Positions 51,465 through 59,241 of a stretch of 64,000 bases of DNA are shown in pieces. The stretch is from assembly GCF_018531465.1 (NCBI RefSeq), contig NZ_JAHDTF010000024.1, forward strand, positions 1-64,000. The letters run 5' to 3'. The position numbers were made by a program, and so were the translations under genes. Source of the DNA: Sphaerisporangium fuscum (GTDB lineage: Bacteria; Actinomycetota; Actinomycetes; Streptosporangiales; Streptosporangiaceae). Numbering within the stretch: the stretch's first letter is position 1; each line of letters opens with the position of its first letter. The notes under the pieces are model-generated. The model saw only the letters and a list, made by a program, of their open reading frames with translations. It ran no database searches and was not told the DNA's origin.

Positions 51465-52028
51465 ATGTCAACTCCGCAGAGGCGCCGCAAGACGCGCACC
51501 GACGCCGAGCGCAACCGACACCGTGTTATGGAGGCGGCTCGCGCGCTGTTCGCCGAGTCCGGCCACGAGGTGCAGATGTCGGAGGTCGCCCGGGCGGCGG
51601 GCGTCGGCGTCGGGACCCTCTACCGCAAGTTCCCGACCCGGGAGGCCCTGATCGAGGCCATCGCCGAGCACCGGGCCGCCGAGATCGTCGCCGCCGCGCG
51701 CCGGCTCACCGACGCCGACGATCAGGCTCAAGGCTTGGCCGGGTTCCTGCACCACGTGGGCGAGGTGCTGGCCGGCGATCGCGGCATGTCCGAGGTGATC
51801 GAGAAGACCATGGGCTCAGCCGAGCCGCGGGGAGAGACCCGCGAGGCGCTGCTCGCCGGCGTCGCGGAGCTGATCGACCGGGCGCGGGCGCGCGGCACGG
51901 TCGGGCAGGACGTGACCACCGAGGACGTCAACATGGTCATCTGCGGCCTGGCCGCGGTCATCCGCAACGGCGCGGGCGATTGGCGGCGGTACATCGCGGT
52001 CGCGATCGACGGTCTCCGCCCCCGCTGA
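51465..52028 (+). CDS. TetR-family transcriptional regulator
   Basis: A 187-residue regulator with a TetR HTH (VMEAARALFAESGHEVQMSE, VARAAGVGVGTLYRKFPTRE) and a helical ligand domain ending MVICGLAAVIRNGAGDWRRY, as in the TetR_C_33-type proteins. ATG 51465. Divergent from the CynX-like transporter, which it probably represses until an inducer binds. Confidence 0.88.
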   Translation: MSTPQRRRKTRTDAERNRHRVMEAARALFAESGHEVQMSEVARAAGVGVGTLYRKFPTREALIEAIAEHRAAEIVAAARRLTDADDQAQGLAGFLHHVGEVLAGDRGMSEVIEKTMGSAEPRGETREALLAGVAELIDRARARGTVGQDVTTEDVNMVICGLAAVIRNGAGDWRRYIAVAIDGLRPR

Positions 52029-52221
52029 CCGGCACGCCGCCGCGATCCGGCCTCCGGAAGGAGTCCCTGCCCGGTCGCAGGCGATCGCGGCCACGAAACC
52101 CGGCCTCGGCTTCCGGCCTCCCCGCCTGACCTGCCGGGTTCGGGCCGTACCCTCCCGTTCGCCGTGCCTCGGCGCCGGCCGTCCGTCCACGGCGGGGTGT
52201 GGCCGGAGACCTCGACCGAGG

Positions 52222-53205
52222 CTAGGGCAGGGAGGCGAGCCAGCCGGTCAGGATCCGGTTGACCTCCTCGGGGCGTTCCTGCTGGATCCAGTGGCCGCAG
52301 CCCTCCAGTACGGTCGCGGAGACCAGCCCCGGCAGGGTGTGGGGGTACGCCGCGATCGCGTCGGCCATCCAGGTGGTGGAGGCGTCCAGGTCTCCGCCGA
52401 TGAACAACGACGGCTGGGTGATGGGGGCACCGTCGAGGCCGGCGAGGTCCTCCCAGTCCCGGTCCATGTTCCGGTAGCGATTGAGCGCCCCGCTCATGCC
52501 GGTCCGTTCGAACTCCGCCGCGTACACATCGAGGTCGTCCTCACTCAGCCAGGCGGGCGGCCGACCGGCCGGGAAGCGGTCGCGCAGCGTCCCGCCCGGG
52601 GAGACGAAGTGGGGGTCCGGGGCGGTGGGAGGCGGCATGGTGCCGGCGGACAGGGCGGCGTAGAAGCCGGCGAGCCAGCCGCGCACGTCAGGTTCGATCT
52701 CGGCCTCGGCCCGGCCGGGTTCCTGGAAGTAGCGGACGTAGAACTCGTCCTCCCCGCCCATCCGCGCGAAGACCTCGCTGGGCCGCGGCCCGCCGGGCGG
52801 GGCGTACGGCACGCTCAGCAGCCCGACCGCGCGGAAGACGTCCGGCCGCAGGAGGGCGGAGCCGGCGGCGATGTTCGCGCCCCAGTCGTGGCCCACGATC
52901 ACGGCCGTCCGCTCGCCCAGGGCGTGCACCACGGCGAGGTTGTCCTCCACCAGCTCCAGCATCCGGTACGCGGCCACGTCCGCCGGCTTGGACGAGCGGC
53001 CGTAGCCGCGGACGTCGACGGCGACCGCACGGAAACCGGCCGCGGCCAGCACCGGAAGCTGGTGGCGCCAGGAGTACCAGGACTCGGGGAACCCGTGCAC
53101 CAGCAGCACCAGCGGCCCGGAGCCCTGTTCCACCAGGTGAACGCGGCCGGCGGGCGACACGACCAGACGATGCGTGATCCCCGCGTCCCTCGCGGACGTC
53201 GACAT
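52222..53205 (-). CDS. Epoxide hydrolase-like alpha/beta hydrolase
   Basis: A 327-residue hydrolase. The oxyanion motif LVHGFPESWYSWRHQ and nucleophile Asp107 in VIVGHDWGAN (aspartate rather than serine) are those of epoxide hydrolases; the acid is in IGGDLDASTTW, the histidine in EGCGHWIQQERPEEVN, and cap-domain tyrosines are present (EFYVRYF). It should open epoxides to diols by an ester intermediate. ATG 53205. Apparently monocistronic. Confidence 0.85.
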   Translation of the reverse strand: MSTSARDAGITHRLVVSPAGRVHLVEQGSGPLVLLVHGFPESWYSWRHQLPVLAAAGFRAVAVDVRGYGRSSKPADVAAYRMLELVEDNLAVVHALGERTAVIVGHDWGANIAAGSALLRPDVFRAVGLLSVPYAPPGGPRPSEVFARMGGEDEFYVRYFQEPGRAEAEIEPDVRGWLAGFYAALSAGTMPPPTAPDPHFVSPGGTLRDRFPAGRPPAWLSEDDLDVYAAEFERTGMSGALNRYRNMDRDWEDLAGLDGAPITQPSLFIGGDLDASTTWMADAIAAYPHTLPGLVSATVLEGCGHWIQQERPEEVNRILTGWLASLP

Positions 53206-53491
53206 CGATCCTCCTTCGACCCTCGTCGGACGGCCGCACGGTACGGCCGGCGCCGATGGTCCTGACGCCGATCATTCGCCGGACGCTCATCCCGCCGCGA
53301 ATCCGTTTGCCGATCCGGCAAACCGGCCGCGGCCCTCCGTCACCACCGCCCGGCCGCCGCCGACAGCCACGGTCACGGCAAGGGCGGCGTCCGCGCCCGG
53401 AGACATCCCACGACGGATGACGATCGCTTGACCGCCTCCTCGCATAGGCTTGAAGGAAAGGCTGGTCATCGAAGCGCTGAGGAGCGTGGCC

Positions 53492-53761
53492 ATGGCTGTA
53501 TCCGGCATCATCTCCGCCGTCATCGTGGGAATCGTCATCGGCGCCCTCGGCCGGCTGGTCGTTCCGGGGCGGCAGAACATCGGGATCCTGCTGACGATGC
53601 TGATCGGCGTCGTCGCCGCCCTCATCGGTACCGCCATCGCCGGCGCCCTCGGAGTCGCGGACACCAGGGGAGTCGACTGGATAGAGCTGATCATCCAGGT
53701 GGTCGTGGCAGCCGTCGGAGTGATCCTCGTATCGGGTCTGGCCGGCCGGCGACGCGCGTAG
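53492..53761 (+). CDS. GlsB/YeaQ/YmgE-family stress membrane protein
   Basis: An 89-residue protein with three hydrophobic helices and the family motif IVIGALGRLVVPGRQNIGI after the first. Members are small general-stress membrane proteins of unknown mechanism. ATG 53492 is chosen: GAGGAG lies eight bases upstream, and homology begins there. Confidence 0.78.
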   Translation: MAVSGIISAVIVGIVIGALGRLVVPGRQNIGILLTMLIGVVAALIGTAIAGALGVADTRGVDWIELIIQVVVAAVGVILVSGLAGRRRA

Positions 53762-54036
53762 CCTCCGAGCCCTCCGGGCGGGCTCCAGCCTGCGGCCGGC
53801 CCGGAGGCTCCGCACGCCACCCGCCCGGAGGCTCCGCGCGCGTCGTCCCGCGCGCTCTCCAGCGGTGACGCTTCGTCAGGCGTCCGAACGATCCGGTCGC
53901 GGCCTTCCGCGCACGGGACCGTCCCCGGGACGGACGTGCGGCCGGTACGACCAGAGTGACCGCTGATGGGCCTGGGACGAGAGGCGGCCGGTACGTATAC
54001 TCCGCGCAAGGGTGAACGCGCGCGAGCGAGGTGGCC

Positions 54037-55179
54037 ATGTCCGACCAGCAGCGGCCCGGCCCTCCGTCCCCGGAGGAGCCGCACGACCACGGGCACGGCC
54101 ACGGACACGGACACGGACACGACGGTGAGGGCGGGCGGGGGAGGGCCGGCCGGTTGCCGTCGGCGATCAGGCACCTCTTCGCCCCGCACAGCCACGACAG
54201 CGCCGACAAGACCGACGCCGCGCTGGAGTCGAGCGCGCGCGGCATGCGCGTATTGGGCCTGTCGTTCGTCGCGCTGACACTCACCGCCGTCGCGCAGGCG
54301 GTGATCGTGGGCTTCTCCGGGTCGGTGGCGCTGCTGGGCGACACCCTCCACAACTTCGCCGACGCCCTCACCGCCGTCCCGCTGGCCATCGCCTTCTCGC
54401 TGGGACGGCGGGCGGCGACGCGGCGCTTCACCTACGGCTACGGCAAGGCCGAGGACCTCGCCGGGCTGCTGATCGTGGTCATCATCGCCGGGTCGGCGGT
54501 CCTGGCGGGGTACGAGGCCGTCGAACGGCTGCTCAGCCCGCAGGAGGTGCACGCCCTCGGCTGGGTCGCCGCCGCCGGGCTGGTGGGTTTCGTCGGGAAC
54601 GAGTGGGTGGCCCGCTACCGGATCAGGGTGGGACGCGAGATCGGGTCGGCGGCGCTGGTCGCCGACGGCCTGCACGCGCGCACCGACGGTTTCACCTCCC
54701 TCGCCGTGCTGCTCGGCGCGGGAGGCGTGGCGCTCGGCTTCCCGGCCGCGGACCCGATCGTCGGCCTGGTCATCACCGTGGCGATCTGCCTGGTGCTGCG
54801 GGACGCGGCCAGGCAGATCTACCACCGCCTGATGGACGCCGTCGACCCGTCGCTGCTCGACCAGGCCGAAGAGGTCCTCGCCGCGACGCCGGGGGTCCGG
54901 CGGGTGGGCGCGGTGCGCATCCGGTGGATCGGCCACGTCCTGCGCGCCGAGGTGGACATCGCCGTCGACCACCGCCTGTCGCTCATCGAGGCGCACGCCG
55001 TGGCGGTGGAGGCCGAGCACCGGCTCATCCACCAGGTGTCCCGTCTGCGGGCGGCCACGGTGCACGCCGACCCGGACGGCCCGTACGACACCGACCACCA
55101 CGCCGCCCTGACCGACCACCGCGCGCCGGCCGTGACCCGTGCCGGACGGCGCTCCGGCGACGCCGGTCGCCAACGGTAG
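54037..55179 (+). CDS. Cation diffusion facilitator (CDF) metal exporter
   Basis: A 380-residue protein. The N terminus is histidine-rich (a run of repeated Gly-His, then APHSHDS), followed by six helices with the metal sites GDTLHNFADALTAV and VADGLHARTDGFTSL (H-x3-D type, Zn-like) and a C-terminal cytoplasmic domain (VRRVGAVRIRWIGHVLRAEV). It exports Zn or related divalent metal by proton antiport. ATG 54037 is favoured over GTG 54031. No metal regulator is adjacent. Confidence 0.87.
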   Translation: MSDQQRPGPPSPEEPHDHGHGHGHGHGHDGEGGRGRAGRLPSAIRHLFAPHSHDSADKTDAALESSARGMRVLGLSFVALTLTAVAQAVIVGFSGSVALLGDTLHNFADALTAVPLAIAFSLGRRAATRRFTYGYGKAEDLAGLLIVVIIAGSAVLAGYEAVERLLSPQEVHALGWVAAAGLVGFVGNEWVARYRIRVGREIGSAALVADGLHARTDGFTSLAVLLGAGGVALGFPAADPIVGLVITVAICLVLRDAARQIYHRLMDAVDPSLLDQAEEVLAATPGVRRVGAVRIRWIGHVLRAEVDIAVDHRLSLIEAHAVAVEAEHRLIHQVSRLRAATVHADPDGPYDTDHHAALTDHRAPAVTRAGRRSGDAGRQR

Positions 55180-55295
55180 GGGAAGCTCCGCGCCTGCGTG
55201 CCGTCAACGCGGTGCCATCTCCGCGCAAAGCCGATATTTCCTACGTATTGAGTGGGTATGCTCGGGGGAGATGTCGTCTGCGGCGAGGAGATCAG

Positions 55296-56285
55296 ATGGC
55301 CCTGCCGGACTTCCTTGTCATCGGAGCGCCCAAGGCGGGCACCACGGCGCTGCACGCCGCGCTCGCGCGGCACCCCGGCCTCTACATGTCACGGGTGAAG
55401 GAGCCGAAGTTCTTCCTCACAGACGGCCCCCCTCCGGCGCGCGGCGGCCCCGGGGACGCCCAGACGTACAAGGAGCACATCTGGCGGCGGCCGGACTACG
55501 AAGCGCTGTTCGACAGGGCTCCCGCCGGCGCCCTCAAGGGCGAGTCGACGCCGTTCTACCTGTACGACCGGCAGGCGCAGCGCCGCATCCGGGCCCTCGT
55601 CCCGGACGCCCGGCTGATCGTCATCCTGCGCGACCCGGTGGAGAGGGCCCACTCCAACTGGACGCACCTGTGGTCGGCCGGGCTGGAGCCGGTGGGCGAC
55701 GTGGTGCGCGCCTGCGCCGAGGAGGAGCGCCGCATCGCGGCCGGATGGTCGGCGTTCTGGCACTACGTCTCGCTCGGGCGCTACGGCGAGCAGCTGGAGC
55801 ACCTGTTCACGCTGTTCCCGAGGGAGAACGTGCTGTTCTTCCGCTACCGCGAGCTGGTGGACGCCCCCGTCCGGACGCTCGACCGCATCTGCGCGTTCCT
55901 CGGCGTGGAGCAGGGCGTCCTTCGTGAGCTGCCCCGCGAGAACGTCACCGCCCATCCCGAGCCCACCCTGCGGCACCGGGCCCTGTCCCGGGTGCTCAGG
56001 GCCGGCGCGACGGTGGGACGCCACCTGCCGGGGGCGCTGGGGTCGCGGCTGACCGAGCCCCTGGAGGGCGCGCTGCAGGACCGCGCCCGCCCGCGCCGTC
56101 CGCTGAGCTGGGAGGAGCGCCAGGCCCTGATCCCGCTCTTCGAGGACGACGTCGCGCTGCTGGAGCGGGTGACGGGGGAGGAGTTCGGCGACTGGCTGCG
56201 CCCGCGCGAGAGGTCGGGCGGGCTGATGGGGGACCGCCCGGCGGGCCAGAGGCAGGCCCGCAACGGCCGCCCCCGCCCGCACTGA
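55296..56285 (+). CDS. PAPS-dependent sulfotransferase
   Basis: A 329-residue sulfotransferase. The 5'-phosphosulfate loop is GAPKAGTTALHAALARHP and the 3'-phosphate site is LIVILRDPVERAHSNW; GESTPFYLY and the C-terminal FEDDVALLERV also match the Sulfotransfer_1/3 group (heparan sulfotransferase-like). It should transfer sulfate from PAPS to a hydroxyl, perhaps of a lipid or sugar; the acceptor is unknown. ATG 55296 has GAGGAG upstream. No biosynthetic cluster is visible around it. Confidence 0.85.
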   Translation: MALPDFLVIGAPKAGTTALHAALARHPGLYMSRVKEPKFFLTDGPPPARGGPGDAQTYKEHIWRRPDYEALFDRAPAGALKGESTPFYLYDRQAQRRIRALVPDARLIVILRDPVERAHSNWTHLWSAGLEPVGDVVRACAEEERRIAAGWSAFWHYVSLGRYGEQLEHLFTLFPRENVLFFRYRELVDAPVRTLDRICAFLGVEQGVLRELPRENVTAHPEPTLRHRALSRVLRAGATVGRHLPGALGSRLTEPLEGALQDRARPRRPLSWEERQALIPLFEDDVALLERVTGEEFGDWLRPRERSGGLMGDRPAGQRQARNGRPRPH

Positions 56286-56307
56286 ACGCCCCGCCGTCCC
56301 GCCCGGC

Positions 56308-57207
56308 TCAGCGCAGCTCCGTGCGCAGCTCGTGGGCGCCGTCGCGCCTGGTCAGCTCGTAGTACAGGCGGTGACGCCCGTCGGGGAGCCGCAGGATGTC
56401 GAGGTAGCGCAGCCCGCCGTACGGGGACGAGCCCACCGGCTCGGTGCCCGTGGGGGTGAGCACCGAGAAGTCGGCGCCGGTGGCGAGCCCGGTGCGTTCC
56501 TCGTAGTTCTCCCCGGCGCTCGCCCGGCCGTCGTAGGCGGCCACGACGGTGTCGCCGGCGCGGATCACCGAGGTCACGCGCGTGCCGCGCGAGTCCCAGC
56601 AGCCGGGACGCCCGCTCAGCGCGGTGCCGTGCCAGGTCCACTCGACGCCGTCGGCGCTGGTGGCGTAGTCGGAGACCATCTGGTCCTCCTCGCCCACCTC
56701 CTCCAGGGGGTGGCAGGACGCCCACAGGTGCCACATGCCGCCGTCGTGGACGATCACGGGATCCTTGACCCCGGTCTTGGGGTCGCCGGGCAGCACGACC
56801 TTGCGCAGGGTGGCGTCGAACCGGGACGGGTCGTCGGCTTCGAGCATCTCGACCCGCCAGTGCTTGGTGTTGTGGGTGGCGCAGCTGATGTAGAGCCGCC
56901 ACATGCCCTCGGGGGTGCGCACCAGCGCGGGCCGCTCCAGTGACTCGGTGTCCACCTCGTCCTGGCGGAGGGTGTAGACGGGCTCGAAGCGCTCGCCGTC
57001 GAGGGAGCGCGCCACGACGACGGCGTAGCCGCGCCCCTGCCCGATCGGGCGGCGCAGCCGGTAGGCGAGGTAGACGGCGCCGTCGGCGGCCACCGAGCTG
57101 GGCGCGCCCGCCCAGTAGCCCGGTGCGTCGTGGGGGGGTGCCACGACCAGGACGGACTGCTCGGGCCGGGGTGATGCTGTGGCGATCTGAAATGTGTTGT
57201 CGGGCAC
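56308..57207 (-). CDS. Five-bladed beta-propeller protein, GH43/GH130-like
   Basis: A 299-residue protein with repeated blade motifs: WAGAPSSVAADGAVYLAYRL, LERPALVRTPEGMWRLYISC, VKDPVIVHDGGMWHLWASC, DSRGTRVTSVIRAGDTVVAA, LDILRLPDGRHRLYYELT. This is the glycosyl hydrolase 43/130-like five-bladed fold; acidic residues in VKDPVIV and ESLERPAL are at the usual catalytic places, but activity cannot be assigned. No signal peptide. The start is GTG 57207. It is convergent with the sulfotransferase. Confidence 0.65.
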   Translation of the reverse strand: MPDNTFQIATASPRPEQSVLVVAPPHDAPGYWAGAPSSVAADGAVYLAYRLRRPIGQGRGYAVVVARSLDGERFEPVYTLRQDEVDTESLERPALVRTPEGMWRLYISCATHNTKHWRVEMLEADDPSRFDATLRKVVLPGDPKTGVKDPVIVHDGGMWHLWASCHPLEEVGEEDQMVSDYATSADGVEWTWHGTALSGRPGCWDSRGTRVTSVIRAGDTVVAAYDGRASAGENYEERTGLATGADFSVLTPTGTEPVGSSPYGGLRYLDILRLPDGRHRLYYELTRRDGAHELRTELR

Positions 57208-57256
57208 GTCGAAACGATAGACGACGCCGTGGGGCGGTTGGGTGAGGACGGGCCGG

Positions 57257-58477
57257 TCAGGAGCGTGATCCGACCCCTGACATCTCCCGCCGCCGCCCCT
57301 GATCCCCCCGAAAACGGACGATCTGGTAGAGGAATGCGGCGGCGAGCTGGAGGGCGGCGATTCCGAGCAGGAGGAGGGCCGGCGGCAGCGCCGCCCCCAC
57401 GCCCACGAGGGCGGCGCCGCAGGCCGCCGCCGAGACCTTCAGCCCCGCGCCGAGCGTGAAGACCTGGGCGCGGGCCGCGGCCGGGGCGTGGTCGGCGCGG
57501 ATGCGGAGCGTGGCGCTCAGCAGTGGCCCGTCGAACAGGCCGGCCAGCGCGAACAGGGGCACGCAGGCGGCCGCCGAGGGGACGAGCGCCGCGGCGGCCA
57601 GGGCGAGGCCGGTCCCCGTCAGGCCGGCGCCCGCCAGCCGCTGGGCGGGCACCGGACGCGGCCACCGGGCCATGACCAGGGAACCGGCGAGCGCTCCCAC
57701 GGCGAAGGTCGTGATCAGCACGCTCCCCGTTCCCGGGCTGCCCAGGCTCGCCGCCAGGAGCACCGTCGTGGTGGTCAGGGCGCCCACGCCGACGAAGGCC
57801 AGGGTCGTGGCGGAGGTGATCGCCCGCAGCTCGCGCACCCGCCACAGGGCCGCGAGGCCCGCCACGAGCCCGGCGCGAACCGTCGCGGGGGACGTGTCGT
57901 CGCCGGCGGCCGCGTCCTGGTACGGCAGCATGGTGACCAGCGCGGCCGCGCACGCGGCCGTACCGGCGAGCAGGACCGTCGCCGCGTCGGGGGAGGCCAG
58001 GCCGGCCATGACGCCGACCACCGCCGGGCCCGCCACCGAGGCGGCGTTGTAGACCGCCGCGTCCAGCGCGTACGCCCGGTCCCGTCCCGGGCCCGCGGGG
58101 GCCAGCCGTGCCACCAGACTGGACATGCCGCCGGTGACGACCGGCCCGCAGGCGCCGCCCGCCAGGGCGGCGAGCAGCGTCACCGGGAGGGGGACGCGGC
58201 CGACGAGCAGAGCCAGCGCGGCGACGGCCGCGGCGAACACGGCCAGCACGCCGGCGTAGAACAGCCGCGGGCGCCGCATCCGGGCGACGAGCGCCCCGGT
58301 CAGGGGCGCGGCGAGCACGTGCGGCGCCATCCACGCCGTCATGACGAAGGCGCCCTGTGCCGCGCCGCCGGTGCGGGTCAGCGCCAGCATCACCACCGCC
58401 ACGCTCACGCCCTCGTCGGCCAGCCTGGCCAGGAACGCGGTGGCGAGGTAGATCCCCAGCCCGCCGGGCTTACGCAT
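57257..58477 (-). CDS. MFS transporter
   Basis: A 406-residue protein with about twelve hydrophobic helices (LGIYLATAFLARLADEGVS, motif-like loop LTGALVARMRRPRLFYAG, GPAVVGVMAGLASPDAATVL). Substrate unknown; it resembles exporter-like MFS proteins. ATG 58477 has GGAGGTG upstream, so the longer frame is not used. Divergent from a CGNR zinc-finger gene across an inverted repeat. Confidence 0.8.
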   Translation of the reverse strand: MRKPGGLGIYLATAFLARLADEGVSVAVVMLALTRTGGAAQGAFVMTAWMAPHVLAAPLTGALVARMRRPRLFYAGVLAVFAAAVAALALLVGRVPLPVTLLAALAGGACGPVVTGGMSSLVARLAPAGPGRDRAYALDAAVYNAASVAGPAVVGVMAGLASPDAATVLLAGTAACAAALVTMLPYQDAAAGDDTSPATVRAGLVAGLAALWRVRELRAITSATTLAFVGVGALTTTTVLLAASLGSPGTGSVLITTFAVGALAGSLVMARWPRPVPAQRLAGAGLTGTGLALAAAALVPSAAACVPLFALAGLFDGPLLSATLRIRADHAPAAARAQVFTLGAGLKVSAAACGAALVGVGAALPPALLLLGIAALQLAAAFLYQIVRFRGDQGRRREMSGVGSRS

Positions 58478-58492
58478 GCACACCTCCGGCAT

Positions 58493-58520
58493 GTAACGGC
58501 TAATTGCAACAAGACGTTAC
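58493..58520. promoter_or_regulatory. Inverted repeat between MFS and CGNR genes
   Basis: GTAACG (58493-58498) and CGTTAC (58515-58520), perfect, 16-base spacer, AT-rich centre with TAATTGCAAC. Placed between divergent starts, a likely binding site of the CGNR protein. Confidence 0.45.
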
Positions 58521-58577
58521 ACTGGTCTCGCCGCTCCGCCGACGCGGGGGGCTGCGATCCGAGCGAAGGGGTCCGAC

Positions 58578-59147
58578 GTGGGCGATGCGGTGATCAGACA
58601 GGCGTTCCGGCCCGCCCAGCGGCTCCTCGACCTCGCCAACGCGCTCCGCCGCTCCCCGGGGCTGTCCCGCGACGCCCTCGCCCATCTGCTCGCCCGGCAC
58701 GGCGAGAGCGCGCACGACCTCACCGAGCGGGCGTTCTCACAGGCCGACGCCGAGGGCCTGCGGGCCGCGATCGAGCGCGTCACCGGCGTCCTGACCGAGA
58801 CCGACACCGACAGGGCCGCCGAGGCCCTGAACGCGCTGCTGGCCGAGTGCGGCACGCGTCCCTATCTTTCGCGGCACGGCGGCCACCCCTGGCACCTGCA
58901 CGCCGACCGGGGCGAGGACGCCGGCTGGGCCGACTGGTTCCTCGCCTCCAGCGCCCTGGCACTCGCCCAGATCATCAGCGAGCACGGCCGTGTGACGTGG
59001 GGCGAGTGCGCGTCGCCGTCCTGCTCGACCCTCTACCTGGGCACCGGCCCCGGCAGTGCCCGCCGCTACTGCTCGCCCGCCTGCGCCTCCCGTGAACGTG
59101 TCGCCGCCCACCGCCGCCGCAGGCGCGGCTCCGGTCAGGAGGCCTGA
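58578..59147 (+). CDS. CGNR zinc-finger (ABATE-domain) regulator
   Basis: A 189-residue protein. The N-terminal helical part (AFRPAQRLLDLANALRRSPG, LTERAFSQADAEGLRAAIER) is ABATE-like, and the C terminus is a zinc ribbon: WGECASPSCSTLYLGTGPGS, RRYCSPACASRERVAAHRRR. The usual CGNR tetrapeptide is CASR here, with all four cysteines kept. These proteins are probable DNA-binding regulators. GTG 58578 has GAAGGGG upstream. It is divergent from the MFS gene, its likely target. Confidence 0.78.
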   Translation: MGDAVIRQAFRPAQRLLDLANALRRSPGLSRDALAHLLARHGESAHDLTERAFSQADAEGLRAAIERVTGVLTETDTDRAAEALNALLAECGTRPYLSRHGGHPWHLHADRGEDAGWADWFLASSALALAQIISEHGRVTWGECASPSCSTLYLGTGPGSARRYCSPACASRERVAAHRRRRRGSGQEA

Positions 59148-59169
59148 CCTACGGTGTCGTAGGCAAAAC

Positions 59170-59183
59170 CAAGCAAGTGCTTG
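59170..59183. promoter_or_regulatory. Palindromic operator over the -35 region of the flavoprotein gene
   Basis: CAAGCAAGTGCTTG: arms CAAGCA/TGCTTG with a two-base centre; also contains AGCAAGTGCTTGAC, close to the published KstR2 motif AnCAAGnnCTTGnT (last T is C). It overlaps the -35 box of the promoter at 59181-59209. Confidence 0.5.
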
Positions 59184-59209
59184 ACCGGGTAATTGACGAG
59201 ACGTATAAA
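59181..59209 (+). promoter_or_regulatory. Near-consensus promoter of the cholesterol-oxidase-like gene
   Basis: TTGACC (59181-59186), 17-base spacer, TATAAA (59204-59209); RNA start expected near 59216, leaving a 26-base leader with GGAGG at 59229-59233. One of the few textbook sigma70-type promoters in this window. Confidence 0.65.
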
Positions 59210-59241
59210 AGGCCATCGGCGGACCCCTGGAGGACGTCACC

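Noticed and set aside
54079..54120. Short tandem nucleotide repeat
   Set aside because: It is the codon repeat for the histidine-glycine metal-binding tail of the CDF exporter, not a separate repeat element.
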